From positions 1 to 20,937 of the forward strand of contig DASYKO010000185.1 of NCBI GenBank assembly GCA_035995285.1: 20,937 nucleotides of DNA. Direction: 5' to 3'. Shown here in pieces: positions 13,146 through 20,214 of this stretch. Positions within the stretch are counted from its first letter, which is position 1, and each line of letters opens with the position of its first letter. The translations under genes and the position numbers were made by a program. A model generated the notes under the pieces. That model saw nothing but the letters and a program-made list of their open reading frames with translations. It was not told the DNA's origin and made no database searches. The DNA is from UBA7672 sp035995285 (GTDB taxonomy: Bacteria; Pseudomonadota; Alphaproteobacteria; Caulobacterales; Hyphomonadaceae).

Positions 13146-14729
13146 ATGACCGCCAAGATCAAAGTACTCATCGCCGACGACCTCGCGCCCGGCGCCGCAG
13201 ATATCTTCCGCAATCGCGGCATCGAGGTCGACTTCAAGGTCGGCCTCAAGAAGGACGAGCTGATCAAGATCATCGGCCAGTATGACGGCCTCGCCGTCCG
13301 CTCTGCCTGCAAGCCCGACAAGGACGTGATCGCCGCGGGCGAGAAGCTGAAAGTCATCGGCCGCGCCGGCATCGGCGTCGACAACGTCGACGTGAAGGCG
13401 GCCACCGCCAAGGGCGTCGTCGTGATGAACACGCCGTTCGGCAACGCCATCACCACAGCCGAGCATGCCATTGCGATGATGTTCGCCGCTGCCCGCCAGA
13501 TCCCCTCCGCCAGCGAGCGCACGCAGAAAGGCGAATGGCCGAAGAAGGACTATATCGGCATCGAACTCTTCGCGAAGACGCTGGGCCTCATCGGCGCCGG
13601 CAATATCGGCTCCATCGTCGCGGACCGCGCACTCGGCCTCAAGATGAAGGTCGTGGCCTACGATCCCTTCCTCACCGCGGAGCGCGCGACGCAGATCGGC
13701 GTCGAAAAGGTCGAACTGGAAGAACTCCTGACGCGCGCCGACATCATCACGCTGCACACGCCGATGACCGAGCAGACCAAGAACATCCTCTCGGTCGAAG
13801 CGCTTAAGAAGACCAAGAAGGGCGTGATCCTCATCAACTGCGCCCGTGGCGGCCTCGCTGACGAAGCTGCCGTGCGCGCCGGCCTCGACAGTGGCCATAT
13901 CGGCGCAGCCGCATTCGACGTGTTCGGCGAGGAGCCAGCGAAAACCAACGTTCTCTTCGGCGCCAAGAACTTCATCGCCACGCCGCACCTTGGCGCGTCT
14001 ACCATCGAAGCGCAGGACAATGTCGCCTTCCAGGTCGCCGAACAGATGGCGGACTATCTCCTCACCGGCGCCGTCACCAACGGCCTCAACATGCCGAGCG
14101 TGACCGCGGAAGAGGCGCCCAAGCTCAAGCCCTTCCTTGCGCTCGCCGAAAAGCTCGGTCTCTTCGCAGGGCAGGTCGCCGATGGCGGGCTCTCGGAAGT
14201 CGAGATCGAATACGAAGGCCAGATCGCGAAGTTCAACCGCAAGCCGCTGACGTCTGCGGCGCTGGCCGGCCTGCTGCGTCCCTTCCTCGCCGAAGTGAAC
14301 ATGGTCTCGGCGCCGGCCATCCTGCAGGAGCGCGGCGGCAGCCTGAAGGAATCCATCCGCGAGGAAAGCCCGATCTATGACAGCCTGATGCGGGTTAAGG
14401 TGAAGGTCGAAGGCAAGTGGCGCTCGGTTGCCGGCGCCATCGTCGGCGGCCAGCCGCGCATCGTCGAGGTGAAGGGCATGAAGCTGGAAGCCGACTTCCA
14501 GCCCTACATGCTGTTCATCAACAACTCCGACAAGCCGGGCTTCATCGGCTCGATGGCCGGACTGCTGGGCGAGGCCAAGATCAACATCGCCACCTTCAAT
14601 CTCGGCCGCGAGGCCGCCGGCGGAGACGCCATCGCCATCGTCGGCGTCGACCAGGATGTGCCCGCCAAGACGCTGGACGCGATCCAGGGCCTGCCGCAGG
14701 TACGCTATGTGAAAGTGCTGAAGTTCTAG
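13146..14729 (+). CDS. serA: D-3-phosphoglycerate dehydrogenase
   Basis: A 527-residue long-form PGDH, the first step of serine synthesis: oxidation of 3-phosphoglycerate to 3-phosphohydroxypyruvate with NAD. The catalytic domain flanks a Rossmann domain with GLIGAGNIGS (G150, G152, G155). Active-site residues are R234 in NCARGG, E263 in FGEEPA and H281 in TPHLGAS. Residues about 315-445 form the intervening regulatory domain. The C-terminal 75 residues form an ACT domain (LFINNSDKPGFIGSMAGLLGEAKINIATFNLGR), the usual serine-feedback site. The ribosome site aggag lies 12-16 bases before the ATG. It ends the serC-initiated run; the long antisense open frame over it is a composition artefact. 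Confidence 0.95.
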   Translation: MTAKIKVLIADDLAPGAADIFRNRGIEVDFKVGLKKDELIKIIGQYDGLAVRSACKPDKDVIAAGEKLKVIGRAGIGVDNVDVKAATAKGVVVMNTPFGNAITTAEHAIAMMFAAARQIPSASERTQKGEWPKKDYIGIELFAKTLGLIGAGNIGSIVADRALGLKMKVVAYDPFLTAERATQIGVEKVELEELLTRADIITLHTPMTEQTKNILSVEALKKTKKGVILINCARGGLADEAAVRAGLDSGHIGAAAFDVFGEEPAKTNVLFGAKNFIATPHLGASTIEAQDNVAFQVAEQMADYLLTGAVTNGLNMPSVTAEEAPKLKPFLALAEKLGLFAGQVADGGLSEVEIEYEGQIAKFNRKPLTSAALAGLLRPFLAEVNMVSAPAILQERGGSLKESIREESPIYDSLMRVKVKVEGKWRSVAGAIVGGQPRIVEVKGMKLEADFQPYMLFINNSDKPGFIGSMAGLLGEAKINIATFNLGREAAGGDAIAIVGVDQDVPAKTLDAIQGLPQVRYVKVLKF

Positions 14730-14733
14730 GTAT

Positions 14734-14772
14734 TTGCCTGGGCCATGCGGCGCAGCTAGTCTGCGCCGCATG
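14734..14772 (+). promoter_or_regulatory. Leaderless-type promoter inside a perfect 12-bp inverted repeat
   Basis: TTGCCTG (14734-14740), 14 bases, GCTAGTCT (14755-14762) fits the Caulobacter promoter form. Its start would fall about 14769-14770, on the A of the ATG at 14770, and no ribosome site is visible: a leaderless arrangement. The same DNA is a perfect inverted repeat, CATGCGGCGCAG (14744-14755) and CTGCGCCGCATG (14761-14772) around CTAGT. Any transcript reading through from serA would bury the start codon in a very stable stem. No T-run follows, so it is not a standard terminator. Confidence 0.5.
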
Positions 14773-15486
14773 ATCCGGCGTTTCCTGATTTCATTGCTTG
14801 CGGCAGCGGCGGTCGCCAGCGTCGTCGAGGCGCAATCCGCCCCCGCCACGTCTGGGCCGCTGATCTACTACGCCGGTCAGCCCGGCCGCCTGACGCAGGA
14901 TCGTGACAGGCTCGGCGGCAATCCATTTGCATCCGCGCTGGTCGACGTGCTGCAGAAGAAGCCGGCGACGCTTTCGGATTTCACTGCGGCGCTCGCCGCC
15001 TCCAACGCTCGGCACAGCGGCGGCTGGCAGCAGCTGCAATTCCCGAAAAAGCTGCCTCACTGGAAGATGGATATCCCTGAGAAGCGCGTCGCTCTCGTCC
15101 TCATCAATGCCGACTATTCGAAAACCCCCGGCGTTTATTCCCTGCCGGGCGCCGCCTTCGACGCGCGGCGCGTGCCCGATGCCCTGCGCGAAGCCGGGTT
15201 CGAGGTGACGCTGGTGCTCGACAAGACAGCGGGCGAGGCGCGCAAGGCGCTCGAAGATTTCTCCAACACGTCCACTACGGCAGACGAATCCCTCATCTAC
15301 ATCGGCGGCCACGGCATGCAACACAAACGCGTCGTCTACTGGATGATGGGCGATTATCCTGACCGGGACGCAAAATGGCTGCCGACCCACGCCATTTCGG
15401 TTGACGAGATCGGCAAGGCGGGCAAGGCGAAGGGCGTGAACCTCGTGCTCTACGCCAGCTGCAGGGATGATCCTTTCGGTCCCTGA
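14770..15486 (+). CDS. Exported caspase-like protease with apparently permuted p10-p20 order
   Basis: A 238-residue protein with a signal peptide (MIRRFLISLLAAAAVASVVEA, cut before Q22). Residues about 105-238 match the p20 half of bacterial caspase/metacaspase (peptidase C14) domains: KRVALVLINADYS, LPGAAFDARRVPDALREAGFEVTLVLD, and LIYIGGHGMQH with catalytic H181. VLYASCRDDPF follows with catalytic C231. The chain stops seven residues later, where the p10 half should begin. Instead residues 29-92 (GPLIYYAGQPG, NPFASALVDVL, SGGWQQLQFPK) look like the p10 half, normally found after the cysteine. This suggests a circular permutation, the order known from algal type III metacaspases. The dyad is intact, so activity is plausible. 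Target unknown; likely periplasmic. A TTG at 14734 is an alternative start. Confidence 0.8.
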   Translation: MIRRFLISLLAAAAVASVVEAQSAPATSGPLIYYAGQPGRLTQDRDRLGGNPFASALVDVLQKKPATLSDFTAALAASNARHSGGWQQLQFPKKLPHWKMDIPEKRVALVLINADYSKTPGVYSLPGAAFDARRVPDALREAGFEVTLVLDKTAGEARKALEDFSNTSTTADESLIYIGGHGMQHKRVVYWMMGDYPDRDAKWLPTHAISVDEIGKAGKAKGVNLVLYASCRDDPFGP

Positions 15487-15510
15487 ACAGAGCATCTGCG
15501 GAGATTTCAA

Positions 15511-16248
15511 TTGGCCGACAGCTTCGATTTTTCAGGCAGGACGGTTCTTGTCGTCGGCGGCTCCAGCGGCATCGGCAATGGCATCGCGCATGCGTTCCGC
15601 CGCAACGGCGCAACCGTCCATGTCTGGGGCACGCGCGCATCCGCTGCGGACTATGCGGGGGAAGAGGGCAGCGATCTTGCCGGGCTCGCCTATGCGCAGA
15701 TGGACGTGTCGGACTTTGCGGCGATCGAAGTTCACGCGCCGCCGTTCAAGACGCTCGACGTGCTGGTGAACTGCCAGGGAACCGTCATCTACAAGCGCGG
15801 CGAGTTTGCGATGGATGGCTTCCAGCGCGTGATCGACGTCAACCTCAACAGCATCATGGCCTGCGCGATGAAGTTCCGGCCGATGCTCGCGGCGACAAAA
15901 GGCTCGATCATCAATATCAGCTCGACCTCCGCCTACCACACCACGCTCGGCAATCCGGCATATGGAACATCGAAGGCGGCTTGCGTGGCTCTCACGAAGA
16001 ATCTTGCCCACGCCCTGGCGAAAGAGGGTATCCGCGTGAACGGCGTCGCGCCCGGCCTGGTCGACACCAAGCTCACCAAAGTGACGACGGAAAATCCCGA
16101 GCGGCTGAAGGCGTCGCTGGAGCAGATCCCGCTGCACCGGCTGGGCCAGCCCGCTGATATCGCAGGCGCTGTTCTGTTCCTGGCCTCACCGCACGCTTCC
16201 TACGTGATCGGGCATACGATACCGGTCGACGGCGGGCTCATTCTGTGA
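15511..16248 (+). CDS. Short-chain dehydrogenase/reductase (SDR)
   Basis: A 245-residue classical SDR. The cofactor loop GGSSGIG is at residues 16-22, NCQG (87-90) stands in for the usual NAG, and the triad is S138, Y151, K155. The C-terminal GRL-like HRLGQPADIAGAVLFLASPHASYVIGHTIPVDGG is typical of FabG-type enzymes. The usual acidic residue after the second strand is replaced by W-G-T-R, which leans towards NADP but is not decisive. It carries out NAD(P)-dependent alcohol/ketone interconversion; substrate unknown. The start is TTG with GCGGAG at 15498-15503. It follows the caspase-like gene by 24 bases. Confidence 0.9.
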   Translation: MADSFDFSGRTVLVVGGSSGIGNGIAHAFRRNGATVHVWGTRASAADYAGEEGSDLAGLAYAQMDVSDFAAIEVHAPPFKTLDVLVNCQGTVIYKRGEFAMDGFQRVIDVNLNSIMACAMKFRPMLAATKGSIINISSTSAYHTTLGNPAYGTSKAACVALTKNLAHALAKEGIRVNGVAPGLVDTKLTKVTTENPERLKASLEQIPLHRLGQPADIAGAVLFLASPHASYVIGHTIPVDGGLIL

Positions 16249-16281
16249 TTTTGCCGTGCGCTGGCTGAAGGATTGTCCTCC

Positions 16282-16638
16282 ATGATCGACGCCAATTTCG
16301 CGCAGAGCTTCGCCCAGGAATGGGTGAAGGCATGGAACGATCACGACCTCGAGGCGATCCTGTCGCACTATGACGACGGCGTCGTCTTCCACTCCCCGCG
16401 CATCCGCACCGTCACGGGCCGCGACGTCGATTTCGTCACCGGCAAGGCCGAGCTGCGCGCCTACTGGGGCAAAGCTCTCACTCTGCTGCGCGACCTCTTC
16501 TTCGACACGGACCAGGTTCTGGTGGGATCGGATTCCCTCACCATTCTCTACACCAACGAGCGCTCGCAATATGTCGGCGAGACCTTTACCTTCAATGCCG
16601 CGGGCAAGGTGATCCGCTCCATTTCGGCCTATGCCTGA
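16282..16638 (+). CDS. SnoaL/NTF2-like protein
   Basis: A 118-residue protein with the NTF2-like cone fold pattern. It opens with a helix FAQEWVKAWNDHDLEAILSHY, then VVFHSPR, a GKAELRAYWGKAL helix and C-terminal strands ending FTFNAAGKVIRSISAYA. Members include SnoaL-type polyketide cyclases, delta-5-3-ketosteroid isomerase relatives and many uncharacterised small proteins; no catalytic signature picks one. ATG 16282 is preferred over TTG 16273, as GAAGGA (16267-16272) is correctly spaced only for the ATG. The next gene starts within its last codons. Confidence 0.82.
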   Translation: MIDANFAQSFAQEWVKAWNDHDLEAILSHYDDGVVFHSPRIRTVTGRDVDFVTGKAELRAYWGKALTLLRDLFFDTDQVLVGSDSLTILYTNERSQYVGETFTFNAAGKVIRSISAYA

Positions 16639-18082
16639 GATGAGCCAGACCCGCATCTGGCAAATCGCGCTCGCCGCAACTCTTGTTGTTACGGCGGTAG
16701 CCCTCATCTTCCGCGCGCCATGGCGCGACGAGTACTGGACGCTCTACATAGCCGGCGGCGACACGACGTGGGCGGAGATGCTCACCACCCGGCAGATGAA
16801 CGACATCCACCCGCCGCTCGCCTATTTCCCGCTGCACATCTGGGACGGCTGGTTCCACAACGATCTGGCCGCGCGCATTCTCAACATCTTCTATCTCGCC
16901 GGCGGTTTCGCACTCGCCTGGTTCGCCGGCCGAGACCGGCCAAAGGAAAACGCGGTCTATCTCTTCATCTGCGCCACCTCCTTCTGGTTCACCTTTTACG
17001 GCGTTGAAGTGCGCAACTACGCCCTGCTGTTCGGACTTGTCGTTCCTGCAGTGGTCGCGGCGCGCCGCGCTTTCTCCGGCGACAAGCTGAACCTGGGCTG
17101 GCTCGCGGTCTGGTTCTTCCTCGCCATGGCGATGAGCTTTACCCACTATTACGGCACGCTGCTCGTGGGCGGCACGGGGCTGGTAACCGGCGTGCTCCTC
17201 CTCCTGCGCAAGCGCTTCGCGGATTTCGTGATCGTCGGCGTCGTATCGGTTCTGGCCGTCGCGCCTACCATGGCATGGGTGCTCGCGAAAGATTTTGGCG
17301 GCACGGTCGCTGAATACGCCGTCGGAGGCACGACGCTCGCCGCGCGGATGGAAGACGGCTCCGACCAGTTCCTGCGCGGCCTTCTTCTCAAGACCTTCAT
17401 CGCCAACCTCACGCTCACTGTCGCCGCCTTCATGGCCGCCGGCCGGCTGCGCAAGCAGGGCGAGCGCAATGATGCGATCCTGCTGTGGTCGATGCTGATC
17501 GTCGTGATCCTTGCCTTCGCCAGCCAGACGACAGCGGTCTCGATCAAGGAACGCTCCTTCATCGTCATCATCCCACCGCTCTTCTATCTCGCCGCCCGCG
17601 CCCTCCCGCTGGCGGAGGAGAAGGGCGGGTTCGCGGCCCGCGCCGCACGCTGGGCGCCGATCCTTGCGATCGCCACGCCCTTCCTGTTCATCCCCGAACA
17701 CTTCAAGGACCGCGAGCGTCTGGGAGAAGTGCGCGAGAGCATCGCGGCGCCGGGAACATGCGCGGGCGAGCCAATGCTGGTGTTCTATCGCGCCACGCCG
17801 CAATCGCCCGGTTTCCAGCCCTGGTTCAACAATCGTGTGCTCGCCCCGACGCGCGGAGGCCCGCCAAGGCTGATCGAAGTAGAGACGGCGACCCCGCAGG
17901 ATGTCGCCGCCGTGAAGGTCTCGCGTTGCCCGGTGAAGGGCCTCGCCCTCTCCATGCCCCGCGGCGAGCGCCAGGATCACGTGGATGCCCGCGCAGCCTT
18001 CGCCAAGGCGGGGCTCGACCTGTCGCAGCTCGACGAGGTCAACCGCGGCGAGGGCCGCAGCCTGCTGTTCCAGGCGCGCTGA
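16631..18082 (+). CDS. GT-C-type membrane glycosyltransferase (ArnT/PMT-like)
   Basis: A 483-residue polytopic membrane protein. After the first helix comes the acidic pair D33-E34 in APWRDEYWTL, the catalytic/metal motif position of GT-C glycosyltransferases. It is followed by NDIHPPLAYFPLH (residues about 57-69), the HPP motif of PMT/ArnT-like family members. About ten helices continue to residue 370, and the C-terminal 110 residues are soluble and probably periplasmic. Such enzymes move a sugar from a polyprenyl-phosphate donor to a protein, lipid or glycan outside the inner membrane. Donor and acceptor are unknown. The start ATG (16631) overlaps the preceding gene by eight bases; ATG 16640 is an alternative. 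Confidence 0.82.
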   Translation: MPEMSQTRIWQIALAATLVVTAVALIFRAPWRDEYWTLYIAGGDTTWAEMLTTRQMNDIHPPLAYFPLHIWDGWFHNDLAARILNIFYLAGGFALAWFAGRDRPKENAVYLFICATSFWFTFYGVEVRNYALLFGLVVPAVVAARRAFSGDKLNLGWLAVWFFLAMAMSFTHYYGTLLVGGTGLVTGVLLLLRKRFADFVIVGVVSVLAVAPTMAWVLAKDFGGTVAEYAVGGTTLAARMEDGSDQFLRGLLLKTFIANLTLTVAAFMAAGRLRKQGERNDAILLWSMLIVVILAFASQTTAVSIKERSFIVIIPPLFYLAARALPLAEEKGGFAARAARWAPILAIATPFLFIPEHFKDRERLGEVRESIAAPGTCAGEPMLVFYRATPQSPGFQPWFNNRVLAPTRGGPPRLIEVETATPQDVAAVKVSRCPVKGLALSMPRGERQDHVDARAAFAKAGLDLSQLDEVNRGEGRSLLFQAR

Positions 18083-18101
18083 AAAATCCTCATCTGGCCT
18101 G

Positions 18102-18132
18102 TTGACCCTCACGCGTCGGGAGGGTGCATCTG
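18102..18132 (+). promoter_or_regulatory. MerR-type promoter with operator dyad
   Basis: TTGACC (18102-18107) is followed after 19 bases by a weak -10 at 18127-18132. A dyad ACCCTC (18105-18110) / GAGGGT (18120-18125) fills the spacer. A long spacer carrying a dyad next to the -35 is the signature of MerR-activated promoters such as those of CueR and BmrR. The gene 38 bases downstream encodes a MerR regulator, so autoregulation is the natural reading. Confidence 0.55.
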
Positions 18133-18169
18133 ATTTGTCCTGCGGAAACGCCAGACCCAAGGCAGACAG

Positions 18170-18937
18170 ATGAAGGCCCTGACAGTCAAACAGCTTGCAG
18201 CCATCTCCGGCGTCACCGTCCGGACGCTGCATCACTATGACGAAATCGGCCTTCTGAAGCCTGCCTATGTCGGCGAGAACGGCTACCGTTACTACGAAAG
18301 ATCCCAGCTCCTGCGCCTGCAGCAGATCCTCTTCCACCGTGAGTTCGGCGTTCCCCTGAACGAGATCGCAGACCTGCTCGACATGGAAGAGGCCGATCAG
18401 GTCGGCATCCTGCTGCGCCATCGCGAGCGGCTGGAGGTCGAAACGAAACGGTATGCCGACCTCATCAGGACGATCGACCGCACGATTGCCGGAATAAAAG
18501 GCGAGACCGAGATGAAGAACGCTGAACTCTATGAAGGCTTCTCCGCCGAGAAGCAGGCCGAATACGAAAGCTGGCTGGTCGAGCGCTATGGCGAGCGCAT
18601 GAAGGCCGACATTGCCCGCTCGCGCAGGGCCATGTCGAAGATGAACGAGGCCGAGCAGAAGGCCGTGATGCAGGACCTGCACGATATCGAGCAGGCGCTG
18701 GCCGAAGGCCTGCGGCGCGGCATAGACCCCGCCTCGGACGCCACCGACGGATTGATCCAGCGTCACCGCGCCTGGGTCGCCGGCGCGTGGGACAGGGAGT
18801 GCACGGCCGAGGCGTATTCAGGCCTTGCCGATCTCTACCTCTCGCACCCGGATTTCGTGAAGCGCTATGAGACGATCGAACCCGGCTTCGCCGCCTATCT
18901 AACAACAGCGATGAAGGCGCATGCCGCCAAGACCTAG
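18170..18937 (+). CDS. MerR-family regulator with TipAS domain
   Basis: A 255-residue regulator of the TipAL type. The MerR DNA-binding domain covers residues 1-75: LTVKQLAAISGVTVRTLHHYDEIGLLKP and GYRYYERSQLLRLQQI. A coiled coil follows to about residue 110, then a TipAS antibiotic-recognition domain at about 130-250 (FSAEKQAEYESWLVERYG, and W-x2-GAWD with YSGLADLYLSHPDFVKRYE). TipAS domains bind thiopeptide or other bulky antibiotics and trigger promoter activation. No efflux or modification gene follows: the next gene is convergent. The ribosome site is AAGG at 18159-18162. The stop codon TAG shares the palindrome CTAG (18934-18937) with the stop of the facing gene. Confidence 0.9.
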   Translation: MKALTVKQLAAISGVTVRTLHHYDEIGLLKPAYVGENGYRYYERSQLLRLQQILFHREFGVPLNEIADLLDMEEADQVGILLRHRERLEVETKRYADLIRTIDRTIAGIKGETEMKNAELYEGFSAEKQAEYESWLVERYGERMKADIARSRRAMSKMNEAEQKAVMQDLHDIEQALAEGLRRGIDPASDATDGLIQRHRAWVAGAWDRECTAEAYSGLADLYLSHPDFVKRYETIEPGFAAYLTTAMKAHAAKT

Positions 18938-20214
18938 CGCCGCTCCATCGTTTCGAGATTCCACTCGGCGTCCTTGAACGGCGCGTGCGTTTCGGCCCGC
19001 ACAGGATAGCCGCCGGCTTCCTGTTCGGAATTGACGATTCTGCCAGTGCCGTTCTTCACGTCTGCGATGATGCGAGCGTCGATGGGATCGCGGTCCCATG
19101 GACGCGCGCCGCAGCCGGCGAGCACCTTGTCGATCATCGGCAGGAAATCGGCGCGCGCCGCCGCGGCATCTGTCTTCTCGCTGATATCGAGCAGGATCGC
19201 CTCGCTATCTCCAAACCTACCGATGCGCGCCAGCGGCTTGCCTTGCCCGTCGAGCGCCAGATTGTTGCTCATGCGCAGCGCGAGCGCGCCTTCGCCGCCC
19301 ATCATGAAGGCGGCCGCCTTTTTGTCCGTCGACGGCCCAGCGAGGAAGGCATTGCCCGTGATGTTGATCTCGCCCTCGACGTATTCGTGCGTGCCCCACT
19401 CATTGGCGTGGAGGTTGTAGTGCGCGAAGCGCTTGCCCGGATTGTAGACTACGTTGTCGATCATGAAGCCGTGCGTGCCGCCCTTGAACAGGATGTTGCG
19501 CTCCATGTTGTGGGCATAGAGGCTGCGCGTGACCGTCGCGAAGCGCACATTGTCGTGGATCAGCGTTCCCTTCGAATGCTCGCCCTTCGAATGCGTGGAG
19601 TTCGAAAGCCCCTCCGCCACGATGTTCGAGTCGAACACGATGTCGTGCGAGGTAAAGGCGCGCCACTGCTCCAGCGTCGCCTCCTTGTCGTCCTTGCCGA
19701 ACCGCTTGCCCGAGGCGGACAGCCCCTCATCCGTCGCCCAGGTGATCGAGCAATTCGAGACTTCAATGCGCGATGCGCCGTAGGCATAGATGCCATCGCA
19801 CTCCCAGCCGGATTTCTTCGCCTGTCCCGCCTCGCCCGGCCGTACCATCAGGTGGCGGATGACGACGTTCTGCGCGCCCTGCGAGATCTCGATCCCGCCC
19901 CTGATCAGCGTAATCCCGGGCGCGGGCGCCGTATGCCCGGCAATGGTGAGATCGCCACTGGTGATGCGAAGCGACTGCCGGTTGAGATCGATCACGCCAC
20001 CAACCTCGAACACGATGATGCGCGCACCCTTCGCCTTGATGGCCTCCGAGATCGAGCCAGGCCCCGACGGCGCCAGCGTCGTCACCCGGATGATCTTTCC
20101 CCCGCGCCCGCCCGGAAAGTGCTGGCCGGTGCGGAGCAGGGCAGGCTGCTGCGCTCCCGCCGATGCGCCAAGAGCAAGAGCTGCCGAACTCAGAAGGAAG
20201 GTTCTACGCCACAT
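18934..20214 (-). CDS. Pectate-lyase-like exported beta-helix protein
   Basis: A 426-residue exported protein. The N-terminus WRRTFLLSSAALALGASAGA is a Tat-like signal (twin arginine, then hydrophobic), cut near AGAQ. The rest shows a right-handed parallel beta-helix pattern: ARIIVFEVGGVIDL, ITSGDLTIAGHTAPAPGITLIRGG, NVVIRHLMVRPGE and a run of N-x-x-Y/V turns. It ends with the GARPWDRDPIDARIIADV and GGYPV motifs typical of proteins annotated as polysaccharide lyase family 1 (pectate lyase). It probably cleaves or binds an acidic polysaccharide outside the cell; catalytic residues cannot be assigned by eye. The stop overlaps the MerR stop. The ATG at 20214 overlaps the upstream stop as TGATG; the GTG at 20217 is an alternative. 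Confidence 0.85.
   Translation of the reverse strand: MWRRTFLLSSAALALGASAGAQQPALLRTGQHFPGGRGGKIIRVTTLAPSGPGSISEAIKAKGARIIVFEVGGVIDLNRQSLRITSGDLTIAGHTAPAPGITLIRGGIEISQGAQNVVIRHLMVRPGEAGQAKKSGWECDGIYAYGASRIEVSNCSITWATDEGLSASGKRFGKDDKEATLEQWRAFTSHDIVFDSNIVAEGLSNSTHSKGEHSKGTLIHDNVRFATVTRSLYAHNMERNILFKGGTHGFMIDNVVYNPGKRFAHYNLHANEWGTHEYVEGEINITGNAFLAGPSTDKKAAAFMMGGEGALALRMSNNLALDGQGKPLARIGRFGDSEAILLDISEKTDAAAARADFLPMIDKVLAGCGARPWDRDPIDARIIADVKNGTGRIVNSEQEAGGYPVRAETHAPFKDAEWNLETMERR

Noticed and set aside
13128..14849. 573-codon minus-strand open frame opposite serA
   Set aside because: The serA protein is unmistakable on the plus strand; the antisense product looks like codon-bias shadow with no recognisable domain.
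16592..18766. Long open frame on the minus strand opposite the glycosyltransferase and MerR genes (over 700 codons)
   Set aside because: It has low-complexity, charged composition with no family pattern. It covers three genes that are clearly real on the plus strand. Such antisense frames are common in GC-rich DNA.
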